Positions 16,907 to 24,608 of a stretch of DNA of 64,000 nt are shown one piece after another (the stretch's first letter is position 1; every line of letters begins with the position of its first letter). A program made the translations under genes and the position numbers. The notes beneath the pieces were generated by a model. It was not told the origin of the DNA, did no database searches, and worked only from the letters and a program-made list of their open reading frames with translations. The stretch covers positions 48,014 to 112,013 of the forward strand of contig CABVRZ010000009.1 of NCBI GenBank assembly GCA_902500775.1. Direction: 5' to 3'. The DNA is from an uncultured Nitrospira sp. (GTDB lineage: Bacteria; Nitrospirota; Nitrospiria; Nitrospirales; Nitrospiraceae).

Positions 16907-19225
16907 CTACCCAATTCTGACCATTTTGGCCATGGACGGCACGCCGGCACCATTCATTCCAAACAGCATGTAATAGCCAGGAATCGCCACACCACGATCG
17001 CTAGGAATACTGATGGCATAGGCATTCGCACCGGCAGCCGAAAAGTTTAAAGGAATTCGTCGCTGATCGTTATTGACGCTATGCGTGGCGGACGATAGCC
17101 GAACCAATGCAAACTGACTGATCGACGAATCGGTGCTTACTGTGATCGTCGCCCCATGGGCGGCATTGCCAGGAGCTTGCGTGATCACGGGACGAACGGC
17201 CTCACTCCCATCCGCATTGAGCAGGTACGGAGGCGTAAAAATTTCGGCATCGGTATGATTGGCTTCGCATCCTCCGCACAGCCCACCCCCACCGACAAAT
17301 ACACGGCCATCGGGCATGAGGAGAGCCACGCTGTGATAGTTCCTCGGTATGCGCATCGGCGCGAGCGTGGTGAACGTTCTCGTCACAGGACTCCACAATT
17401 CCGGTGCAAGAGCCGGCTGCAAATCCTCAAATGCAACCGAATAGGCTTGCCCTCCGAATACAATGACCTCTCCGCTCGGCAGCACCACACTGCTGTTAAA
17501 GCTGCGCGCATAGGCCATTGAGGCGGTTTGGTTCACTGCCACGCCGTTATTGATAGTGATCGTGTACGCACGTGTGGTGGCATTGCTGTAGTCATAGTTC
17601 GGAGCGCCACCGAGCTTGAGGATCTGCCCGATGTCATACATCACGGCATTCCCGTTCATACTATGGTCATCACTGCCACGGACCCCGGCTGAGACGATGG
17701 TGCCGTTCGTCGTCGGGTTAAACCAGTTCATTTGCTTGCTGGGACCGGCATGGAATACCTGGTTCTCTCCGACGCTAAAGAACCAGCCGTGGTTATCCGC
17801 ACGATAGACGCCTTTGGGATCATTCGTGACGATGGCATCCGCGATGATCCCGGGCGTCCAGCGCCAACCGGTCGTCGGACTCCAGACTTCGCCATGCTTC
17901 CCGCCATACCCACCGCTCCATGAGCCCCCCAATGTAAAGACGTCGCCGCTGGATAACACCGCGTTTGCCTCATAACCGCGACCGATATTCATCGGCTGGC
18001 CGGCGCTCCACGTCGCCGTCAGAGGATCGTAGATGCTCGTCAGGTTGCTATTCACGCCGCCATTCACAAGAATGCGTCCATCCGGCAAGTTAGAGGTACC
18101 TGGACAGAACATATCGTGACCAGTTTGAAAGGCAACCCGTTCCGTCGCTTGATTGGTCGAGGGGTTAAAGATCGCTGTATAGGTTTGTCCTCCACCTCCG
18201 AAATTCAATCGACTATTCGAAGACCACAGTAAGAGCCTTCCGTCCGGCAAATTAGCCGCCGCTGCCGGAACCAACGAGAGCGGAAGGGCGGCACTCCATT
18301 TCCCTCCGGTCGTCGACGACACATCGATCTGCCAGAGTTGATTGTCCCCGCCGCTGCACGAATATTGAATAAGCGTTTCGCCTGCTGTTTGCGAGCCGTT
18401 TCTGACACTCAGGCATTTCCCGCTATGCTTGGCGACCAACATGTACTGCCGACCGCTCATGCGTGGATACCAGAGTTCATTCTTCGCTCCCACGCAGGAC
18501 CATTGAATAATCGGTGTCCCATCGGTCGTGAGCGCGCCATACACATTCAGGCATTTTCCGGAATGTTTGACGACGATCTGATAGGCATCTTGATATGGCA
18601 TCAACGTCCATTGTTGATTGTTCCCGCCATGACAGGGCCATTGAATCAGTTGTGCGCCATTCGCCGCTGAGCTACCGGGCACATCCAGGCATTGTTTGCT
18701 GTGTTTCGCAAGGATCGGCGTATGCGAGAGCGATGCAACCGTCCAGTACTCATTGTCCGCTCCCACACAGGACCATTGGATGAGGTTCGCTCCATCGCTT
18801 TTTGATGCGCCGTAGACATTCAGACACTTCCCGCTGTGCCTCGCCACCAGTTGGAAGTAATCGCCTTGCGGACGCGCATACCAGAGTTCATTCGACGCCC
18901 CCACGCAGGACCATTGAATAATCGGAGTTCCATCGGTCGTAAGTGCGCCGTAGACATTCAAACATTTCCCGGAATGTTTGACGACGATTTGATAGGCGTC
19001 CTGAAAAGGCTTCAAAATCCATTGCTCATTCTCTCCACCGAGACAATTCGACTGAATAACCCGCGCACCATCAGCGAGTGACCCACTCTGTACCGTCAGA
19101 CATTTCCCGGTATGCTTCGCGGTCACCACACTGGAATCCGTGCGAATGTCCGCCTGAACCATCACGGGCAACGAGAGCACGCACACACACAGAGAGAGCA
19201 ACAACCGAACGACATACCAGTCCAT
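16907..19225 (-). CDS. Secreted ricin-lectin / galactose-oxidase-like copper radical oxidase
   Basis: 772 residues. Signal peptide MDWYVVRLLLSLCVCVLSLP. Residues about 30-303 contain six ricin-type repeats (HSGKCLNV...QWSC pattern with W at the end), enough for two beta-trefoils. Residues about 310-672 form a kelch-type propeller and 675-772 a DUF1929/galactose-oxidase C-terminal Ig-like domain. The galactose oxidase active-site set is present: Cys374 (DMFCPG), Tyr418 (GRGYEA), Trp436 (GGSWSGG), Tyr630-His631 (RNYHSV) and His715 (ATHSV). This predicts a Cys-Tyr cofactor copper enzyme oxidising an alcohol to an aldehyde with H2O2 production, targeted to carbohydrate by the lectin. AGAGGT precedes the ATG. 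Confidence 0.88.
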   Translation of the reverse strand: MDWYVVRLLLSLCVCVLSLPVMVQADIRTDSSVVTAKHTGKCLTVQSGSLADGARVIQSNCLGGENEQWILKPFQDAYQIVVKHSGKCLNVYGALTTDGTPIIQWSCVGASNELWYARPQGDYFQLVARHSGKCLNVYGASKSDGANLIQWSCVGADNEYWTVASLSHTPILAKHSKQCLDVPGSSAANGAQLIQWPCHGGNNQQWTLMPYQDAYQIVVKHSGKCLNVYGALTTDGTPIIQWSCVGAKNELWYPRMSGRQYMLVAKHSGKCLSVRNGSQTAGETLIQYSCSGGDNQLWQIDVSSTTGGKWSAALPLSLVPAAAANLPDGRLLLWSSNSRLNFGGGGQTYTAIFNPSTNQATERVAFQTGHDMFCPGTSNLPDGRILVNGGVNSNLTSIYDPLTATWSAGQPMNIGRGYEANAVLSSGDVFTLGGSWSGGYGGKHGEVWSPTTGWRWTPGIIADAIVTNDPKGVYRADNHGWFFSVGENQVFHAGPSKQMNWFNPTTNGTIVSAGVRGSDDHSMNGNAVMYDIGQILKLGGAPNYDYSNATTRAYTITINNGVAVNQTASMAYARSFNSSVVLPSGEVIVFGGQAYSVAFEDLQPALAPELWSPVTRTFTTLAPMRIPRNYHSVALLMPDGRVFVGGGGLCGGCEANHTDAEIFTPPYLLNADGSEAVRPVITQAPGNAAHGATITVSTDSSISQFALVRLSSATHSVNNDQRRIPLNFSAAGANAYAISIPSDRGVAIPGYYMLFGMNGAGVPSMAKMVRIG

Positions 19226-19628
19226 GACGATACCTCTGAGCTTAATGGTGTTGGATCAGTTTAGGCACGGCAACATCCGTCGACCAGATGTTCTGCATGA
19301 CCACGATATCCCACGTCACCGTACCAACACCTAATAGGTTGAAGGGAATGTTCTCTGAAGAATCCTGATTCTACAACTCGGACCGTTCTCCATCATGACT
19401 CGCGTACAAACTTCCGTCTTTCCCTGTTGAGACCTTGCGCACAGGGCATACTGAGCCATCCATATGGGACGCCCTCATCCTCTTCAGAATATTAAGGAAA
19501 ACGTATCGGAGCCTCGATGGGCGCGGAGAATACGGCAAGACATCGACCCACGCCTACCCCTCTTTAGAGGGGGTAGGCGTGGGGGTAGTTAGGCTCTGCA
19601 CTCTTGCGAGCAGAGAACCTTGACGCGA
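19226..19628. other. Intergenic region between lectin-oxidase start and protoglobin stop
   Basis: No gene seen. It holds the 5' region of the lectin/oxidase gene and a near-perfect hairpin at 19547-19584. Confidence 0.4.
19547..19584. terminator. GC-rich hairpin downstream of the protoglobin gene
   Basis: Left arm CCCACGCCTACCCCTC (19547-19562), a TTTA loop, and right arm GAGGGGGTAGGCGTGGG (19567 onward) with a single extra G. It lies about 45-80 bp past the protoglobin stop. No T-run, so it could be a terminator-like stem or a dispersed repeat. Confidence 0.45.
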
Positions 19629-20222
19629 TTAAAAATCTCCGGACTTTACGTAGGGATGGCTCCAGAGCGTAAGCTGAAGGAGACAGGACTTCACCCATGC
19701 CGCAGACATCTTCTCAACATCGTCGGCTGAGTGACCCTTCTTGGCAAGAAACGGCTTCAGCGTAAAGGTCACCGGGAAAATAAGCGCAAACAGGTCACGG
19801 AACGGAACATTCTCGACGGATGCGGCTGCGCCGTCCGTTTGATTCTTCTTCGTGCGATGATGCCGCAGACCGATCTCATGCTGATAGTTGAGCCATTTCT
19901 GGTCGTATTCAGCACGAGCCGTGTCGAGAATCCATTGGCCGAACCGCTTGCGCACCCCACCCAGATAATCGCCAAGCGGCTTACCGTCGCTCTTGCCGAG
20001 AAACGACTTGAGCAGATGGGGCTGCGATCCGACGAACCCATACCACACATCGAGGATGGCCTCGACCTGATCCTTCACCACGTCGTGCGAGAGACGCAAA
20101 TACTTCACATCCTCGTCGCCGAACAACGCACTCTTTTTCATCAGCTCAAAATCAGCAACCGTCACCGGAGACTGCGCAACTGCGGCGGTACCGTACGTAT
20201 ACCCAGAAATCTGCTGGCTCAT
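19629..20222 (-). CDS. Protoglobin-family haem protein
   Basis: 197 residues from the ATG at 20222, preceded by AAAGGAG; the frame extends to 20270 but without a ribosome site. It matches single-domain protoglobins: SGYTYG near the N-terminus, the helix B-E region LSHDVVKDQVEAILDVWYGF, and NYQHEIGLRHHR with the likely proximal His115 in helix F. The C-terminal helices G and H (PFRDLFALIFPVTFTLKPFL, AWVKSCLLQLTLW) complete the fold. No signalling domain is attached. Protoglobins bind O2, CO and NO; a role in gas binding or nitrosative stress is likely but not shown here. Confidence 0.85.
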   Translation of the reverse strand: MSQQISGYTYGTAAVAQSPVTVADFELMKKSALFGDEDVKYLRLSHDVVKDQVEAILDVWYGFVGSQPHLLKSFLGKSDGKPLGDYLGGVRKRFGQWILDTARAEYDQKWLNYQHEIGLRHHRTKKNQTDGAAASVENVPFRDLFALIFPVTFTLKPFLAKKGHSADDVEKMSAAWVKSCLLQLTLWSHPYVKSGDF

Positions 20223-20418
20223 AGACACACTCCTTTCATTTCGTTGTAATAACCACTCTCGACAATGCAAACAAAGCGATCACGCTGGCTGAGAGCAGCC
20301 ACTAGATCCAGGCGCTTTGCTGGTTGTTGGACGACTACCGAACAGGTCGCTACCCGTGAATCGTCGTTTGTCCCGTACAGGATACAATGAACGGGTGCCA
20401 ATCCCGTATTATGGCACG

Positions 20419-20832
20419 TTACGGATGAGGCCTCTCTCCGGAACGGAGGTCTGACTGTAGCGCAGCGACAATCGCCTTGTCCAGACGCTTGACTTTGCCG
20501 TTCCTGTCCGTCGCCGCTAACCGAGCCGATCCCTTTACCACCACACGCCCACTCACCTTCTCACGAATGACATGTGAAAAGGTCAATGCCGCTCGAGTCA
20601 CATCGCCGACTTCCGTTTCGACAAGCAGAGTGTCTCCGTAGCGACCAGGTGCGCAGTAGTCCAGTTCTGCCCGCACGACAACAAAGATGACGCCCTGCTC
20701 CATCAAGGCGGCCACCGAATGGCCGCGCAGTTCAAGATATTCGGTGCGGGCTCGCTCAAAATATTTCAGATAATTGGCGTAGTAGACGACTCCACCGCAG
20801 TCGGTGTCTTCGTAATAGATCTTTATTTCCAA
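20419..20832 (-). CDS. ybgC: YbgC/FadM-type acyl-CoA thioesterase
   Basis: 137 residues, a single hot-dog domain. The active-site region YYEDTDCGGVVYYANYLKYF is characteristic, with Asp11 in the DTD triplet as the likely catalytic base and FERARTEYL after it. Further family motifs: VVVRAELDYCAPGRYGD and VTRAALTFSHVIREK. Members hydrolyse short-chain or phospholipid-derived acyl-CoAs, and YbgC is often encoded with tol-pal genes, but none is in this window, so the gene symbol reflects similarity only. It stands alone, divergent from the decayed nuclease pocket. Confidence 0.82.
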   Translation of the reverse strand: MEIKIYYEDTDCGGVVYYANYLKYFERARTEYLELRGHSVAALMEQGVIFVVVRAELDYCAPGRYGDTLLVETEVGDVTRAALTFSHVIREKVSGRVVVKGSARLAATDRNGKVKRLDKAIVAALQSDLRSGERPHP

Positions 20833-20986
20833 CTGGCTACCGTACGTTTACTGCAATAAACGCTGAGTTTATGGTGGCGTTTTCTGATATCGCTTCTTGT
20901 CCAATACTTTACACGTGCGTCAGAAACGACGCGGAATTGTAGCAGAGTGCACTCGGAGATGATATTCCACTTGTGCCCAACGGTAG

Positions 20987-21097
20987 AACTTCGGTAAAGA
21001 TCACCTCACAGTACTGCGGGAAGTACGTGACCGGGTGAATGAAATTGCACGAATAGATAAAGATGACCGTCAGGGCGAAGCAGTGATCACCTCATGA
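20987..21097 (+). pseudogene. Short coding remnant of unknown family
   Basis: A 36-codon open stretch without a start, reading KDHLTVLREVRDRVNEIARI and DKDDRQGEAVITS before TGA. The composition is strongly protein-like (charged amphipathic helix then a strand) and it lies just before the Mrr fragment. I read it as the 3' end of a lost gene, but cannot name it. Confidence 0.3.
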
Positions 21098-21174
21098 AAC
21101 CCATGCTCCCACAGCTCCTACAGGAAGGTCCTTTGGTCCATAATTTCTTCTACCGCTTGGAAAGGAATTATCCA

Positions 21175-21411
21175 ATGGCAGTTCCAGATTTTCAGAGTTT
21201 CTTCAAGCCGCTGCTTGATCTTGCCGCAGATGGGAAAGAGCACTCGATCCAGGAAGCACGCGAGACTATTGCCAAAAGCATGGCACTCCCGGAGACGGAC
21301 CTAAAAGAACTTCTTCCCAGTGAAACTCAGACCAAATTTGAGAATAGAGTGGCTTGGGCGAAGAGCTACTTCATTCAAGCCAAAATCTTAGACTATTTCA
21401 CCGAGGAATAG
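21175..21411 (+). pseudogene. Truncated Mrr-type restriction endonuclease (N-terminal winged-helix domain only)
   Basis: 78 residues from the ATG at 21175, preceded by AAAGGA; the frame is open to 21094. It reads MAVPDFQSFFKPLLDLAADG, KEHSIQEARETIAKSM, ELLPSETQTKFENRVAWAKS, YFIQAKILDYFTEE and then TAG. This is the Mrr_N DNA-binding domain of modified-DNA-specific Mrr endonucleases (full proteins are about 300 residues). The catalytic restriction domain is absent and the next gene fragment begins immediately after the stop. It is therefore a deletion remnant, unless the stand-alone domain has been kept as a DNA-binding protein. Confidence 0.75.
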
Positions 21412-21697
21412 ATGAGCGTTATTTACAAAATTACTTATCCCAACGGTAAGATTTATTCTGGGCATGGTAGGACGAGCAGTATTGCTTACTTCGGAAACTC
21501 AAATAGTAGATTGATCCAGAATGATTTTACCCGTGAAGAAAGTCTGGTCTTTACCGTGACCAAAGAAATATTATGGGAACTCTCAATCGCACCGCTGGAA
21601 GAAATAAATCAAAAGTAGATAGAGTTTGTCCTAATCCTTGCAGTCAAATGATCCCGCCGTTGGGCACAACAGATTCCCAAAGCACAAAAGGTCATAA
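21412..21697 (+). pseudogene. Broken GIY-YIG nuclease-family gene
   Basis: The first 68 codons read MSVIYKITYPNGKIYSGHGR, TSSIAYFGNSNS and NDFTREESLVFTVTKEILWE, which fits short GIY-YIG nuclease proteins (here IYK-IYSGHGR). The frame then hits TAG where an acidic codon (GAG) would be expected, continues in the same frame as IEFVLIL, and must shift by one base to read QSNDPAVGHNRFPKHKRS before TAA at 21695-21697. So there is one nonsense change plus one frameshift. The end overlaps the stop region of the convergent CARF gene by 6 bp. Confidence 0.7.
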
Positions 21698-22948
21698 GTT
21701 CAGAACGGGAAATTTCGGTAGCGACGACTCCGCAATTCCCGTCAGCCGAAACACTACCTCATACAGCTGCTGCACTCGCTCAGCCTTGATCGGCTCGAAG
21801 CCATGCCCCAGGACAGCGTGATTGGCGGCATCCAGCAACGGCTTCATCTTGGGCCATTCCCGCAAAAATCCCTGCCCCAATTGATCACCCAAGCCAGCTA
21901 AGACACGAAACTGCGCCTGCAGTGGCAACTTATACTTGCCATCGATATCTTCGAGATAGCAGGTCTGACAGACTTCTTGAAGAGCAGCCGGTAGCTGTGC
22001 GGGCTGCGCATCCCAACTCTTGATCTTGTGTGCTTTATACAGACGGACTTGAGCACAGACCTCAAGCGCCCGGACAAGCGCTGTCATGGCTGCCTCGGGA
22101 TCGTGGCGGACATGCAATCGTCTCCCGGTACAGGCCAACAAGTCCAGGGCCAACGACTCCTTGACTTCTGCCGGATCGAGCACGAGTTTTTCAAGAAAAC
22201 TGGCATTGGCCTTAATGCCGGGAAGAACCCCTTTCAATCCCGGAGGTCCACCCCAGAGTGACGCCATTTCCAGAGCTTTTGTGGCGGTCTTCAACTTCTC
22301 CCAGGCCTGACGGTAATGAAACCGTTCCCACAACTCATAGCCTTCAGCTAAATCCGTGAATGCCCGATACAGCGGTTTCTGTCCGCCGCTGACTCGCACC
22401 TCAACCTCACGGAAGAGCTTCGCCGCGCCATGAAACAGTCCTCGGTTGAACAGCTCACACCCTTCACGACGTGACACTGCCGCCTGTTCATCCCACGGAT
22501 TACTCTGCTTCCAGAGAAAGGACTTCCCGTTCACTTCAACGCGGTCATCCTCTTGCCCCTCTTGAGCTGGGATCAACGCCACCACGCGAGAGGTCCAGGG
22601 CACGGCCACCAATGTGAGCGCACCCGCCATCGCGGGCTTGGCGCCGCTGATATCCACAACCAGTTCTCCTGGTTGGATAGCCCATGTTCGAAAAAGTTCT
22701 GGCAGTGAGGAGGCGAGCGTCTTGAAGGTCGACGAAAACTCCATCACATCTTCCAGCACAATCCAATCCCACCGCTTGGGCATCTGATCAATGTTCGGCT
22801 GGACAGCTGACTCAACCAGCGCTTTACTGCTTTCCGGTAAGACAAAGCACAAGGCCTCGGGTTTGAGCCGGTTGATCGAATAGACGGCCGCCGCCGCATC
22901 ATCGACTAAGGCAACCACAAGTGCTTTGATGGGTTGATCTTGCGCCAT
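21692..22948 (-). CDS. CARF-domain protein of the Cas02710 (TIGR02710) type
   Basis: 418 residues from the ATG at 22948. A longer open frame to 23374 would run across the divergent gmhA gene, and a good promoter lies just upstream of 22948. The N-terminal ~150 residues look like a CARF/Rossmann sensor: KALVVALVDDAAAAVYSINR and a VDISGAKPAMAGALTLVAV stretch that corresponds to the DxTGGxKxM nucleotide-binding loop of CARF proteins. The C-terminal part is helical, beginning LFNRGLFHGAAKLFREVEVR, as in Cas02710 proteins. Such proteins are thought to sense cyclic oligoadenylate or a related nucleotide. No cas gene or CRISPR array is in the window, so it is an orphan here. Confidence 0.75.
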   Translation of the reverse strand: MAQDQPIKALVVALVDDAAAAVYSINRLKPEALCFVLPESSKALVESAVQPNIDQMPKRWDWIVLEDVMEFSSTFKTLASSLPELFRTWAIQPGELVVDISGAKPAMAGALTLVAVPWTSRVVALIPAQEGQEDDRVEVNGKSFLWKQSNPWDEQAAVSRREGCELFNRGLFHGAAKLFREVEVRVSGGQKPLYRAFTDLAEGYELWERFHYRQAWEKLKTATKALEMASLWGGPPGLKGVLPGIKANASFLEKLVLDPAEVKESLALDLLACTGRRLHVRHDPEAAMTALVRALEVCAQVRLYKAHKIKSWDAQPAQLPAALQEVCQTCYLEDIDGKYKLPLQAQFRVLAGLGDQLGQGFLREWPKMKPLLDAANHAVLGHGFEPIKAERVQQLYEVVFRLTGIAESSLPKFPVLNL

Positions 22949-22957
22949 GGCGCGACG

Positions 22958-22986
22958 ACTATACCACTGCCCACATCCTGGTTCAA
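22958..22986 (-). promoter_or_regulatory. Promoter of the CARF-domain gene
   Basis: Minus-strand TTGAAC (22981-22986), a 17-bp spacer and TATAGT (22958-22963). Only 9 nt separate the -10 box from the ATG, so the transcript should start at or within a few nt of the start codon. Confidence 0.65.
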
Positions 22987-23020
22987 TTTGACGGCACGGA
23001 ACTGACGGAGGCCTCCAACC

Positions 23021-23049
23021 TTGACACCCTAAGCCCCCTTCCCTAGAAT
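23021..23049 (+). promoter_or_regulatory. Promoter of gmhA
   Basis: TTGACA (23021-23026), exactly 17 bp, TAGAAT (23044-23049). Seven nt later comes the gmhA ATG (23057), so the mRNA is predicted to be leaderless. The -35 box is 34 bp from that of the divergent CARF gene. Confidence 0.75.
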
Positions 23050-23056
23050 CGCGCCC

Positions 23057-23635
23057 ATGCAAACAGCGGTATTGACGGCTTTTGCTGAGAGCGCTCGGGT
23101 CAAACAACAGTTTGCCCATGAGCATGTCGATCGTATCGTGCAGGTGGCGAGGCTCATCGCGAATGCGTTCAACAACGGCAACAAGGTTTTGCTCTTCGGC
23201 AACGGTGGCAGCTCCACGGATGCCGCACACATCGCCGCCGAATTTGTGGGACGATATAGGCGGGATCGAGTACCGCTCCCTGCGATTGCCCTTGCGACAG
23301 ACATCGCCGCGATTACGTGCATCGCCAATGACTACGGGTATGAAGAGCTCTTCGCCCGCCAAGTTCGAGCGCATGGTCGAGCGGGCGATATTGCCATCGG
23401 CATCAGTACGAGCGGGAACTCTCCCAATGTCTTGAAAGGCGTCGCGGCGGCGCGTGAATGCGGACTCATCACCGTGGCTTGGACCGGCGGATCGGGAGGC
23501 AAGCTAACCGGCCTTGTGGACCACCCGTTTATCGTGCCGTCCACCCTGACCTCTCGGATCCAAGAAAGTCATATTACGCTCGGTCATGTCCTATGTGAGC
23601 TGATAGAGGATCATCTCCTTGGGAACACGCCCTGA
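23057..23635 (+). CDS. gmhA: D-sedoheptulose 7-phosphate isomerase
   Basis: 192 residues, the usual GmhA length. One SIS domain: VLLFGNGGSSTDAAHIAAEF (phosphate-sugar binding), YRRDRVPLPAIALATD, IAIGISTSGNSPNVLKGV and HITLGHVLCELIED near the C-terminus. GmhA converts sedoheptulose 7-phosphate to D-glycero-D-manno-heptose 7-phosphate, the first step to ADP-heptose for LPS inner core. The heptose adenylyltransferase lies 5 kb downstream. DiaA-like replication regulators share this fold, but the genomic link to heptose synthesis favours GmhA. No ribosome site is present, in line with a leaderless transcript. Confidence 0.9.
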   Translation: MQTAVLTAFAESARVKQQFAHEHVDRIVQVARLIANAFNNGNKVLLFGNGGSSTDAAHIAAEFVGRYRRDRVPLPAIALATDIAAITCIANDYGYEELFARQVRAHGRAGDIAIGISTSGNSPNVLKGVAAARECGLITVAWTGGSGGKLTGLVDHPFIVPSTLTSRIQESHITLGHVLCELIEDHLLGNTP

Positions 23636-24608
23636 CCGGACAACTCCAGCACGCCGTCCTGCCTTGATTGCTCCGATCAATGTATCGGATCTCAAGACCT
23701 ATCCATTGAAGAAACGGTATAGCAAGGTTCGGGTCGCCGACTTTGCGACGCCGTGGAAACGTGGCGGTTCTTTTAAAACGTTCTGCGATGGCTTGCCCGA
23801 TATCCTCGCAGTCAAGTCATTGCGGGCCGTCACGCGAGCCATTGTAAAGGCCCATCGGAAGCACCGTCCCGTCATCATCGGCATCGGTGCACATGTCATT
23901 AAAGTAGGGCTCGCTCCAATCATCACAGATTTGATGGAACGAGGGATCGTCACGGCAGTGGCCATGAATGGAGCGGGGATTATTCATGACTTCGAACTGG
24001 CCCTCATGGGACATACCTCCGAGGAAGTCGATGCTGAGATCGATGAAGGTCGATTTGGCATGGCCGAGGAGACGGGACGGATCTTGAACGATGCCATCAT
24101 CCGTGGCGCCACAGCAGGCCAGGGATTGGGGGAAGCCATTGGGAACTACATGAACCACGCGGCCCATCAGTTCCCGAATCGCAAGACCAGCATCCTCGCC
24201 ACCGGCGTTCGACTTGGCATACCGGTCACCGTCCATGTCGCGGTCGGAACCGATATTATCCATATGCATCCCTCGGCTGATGGAGCCGCCATCGGGGCCA
24301 CGTCGCTGCTCGACTTTCGGCGTCTGACTGCCGTGGTCGCCAAGATGGAAGGCGGGGTGTACGTGAACATCGGATCCTCCGTCATTCTTCCAGAGGTCTT
24401 TCTCAAAACACTGTCGTTAGGGCGAAACCTCGGTCATCCGATCTCGAACATTACCACCGCCAATATGGACTTCTTGGTCCATTACCGCCCGCAGACCAAC
24501 GTCGTGCGACGTCCGACGCAAAAAGGCGGCCAGGGCTATTCATTGACCGGGCACCATGAACTCATGCTGCCGCTGCTTGCCGCAGCCGTGCTGGAGGAGC
24601 TGGGATGA
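23619..24608 (+). CDS. Deoxyhypusine-synthase-like protein of unknown function
   Basis: 329 residues with a TTG start overlapping the gmhA 3' end by 17 bp; a GAGG lies upstream. The protein belongs to the bacterial deoxyhypusine synthase-fold family: WKRGGSFKTFCDGLPDILAV, GIGAHVIKVGLAPIITDLME, AMNGAGIIHDFELALMGHTS, GRFGMAEETG and VAVGTDIIHMHPSADGAAIG. Bacteria lack eIF5A, so the hypusine reaction is not expected; related bacterial enzymes include homospermidine synthases, but this subfamily has no assigned substrate that I know. Tight coupling to gmhA suggests a role in surface sugar or envelope metabolism, which is inference. Confidence 0.78.
   Translation: MGTRPDRTTPARRPALIAPINVSDLKTYPLKKRYSKVRVADFATPWKRGGSFKTFCDGLPDILAVKSLRAVTRAIVKAHRKHRPVIIGIGAHVIKVGLAPIITDLMERGIVTAVAMNGAGIIHDFELALMGHTSEEVDAEIDEGRFGMAEETGRILNDAIIRGATAGQGLGEAIGNYMNHAAHQFPNRKTSILATGVRLGIPVTVHVAVGTDIIHMHPSADGAAIGATSLLDFRRLTAVVAKMEGGVYVNIGSSVILPEVFLKTLSLGRNLGHPISNITTANMDFLVHYRPQTNVVRRPTQKGGQGYSLTGHHELMLPLLAAAVLEELG

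Noticed and set aside
21692..22948. CRISPR array near the CARF gene
   Set aside because: I looked for regularly spaced identical repeats around it and across the window and saw none.
22949..23374. N-terminal extension of the CARF gene
   Set aside because: It would run antisense through gmhA and its promoter, has no similarity to CARF proteins, and a strong promoter lies directly before the inner ATG.
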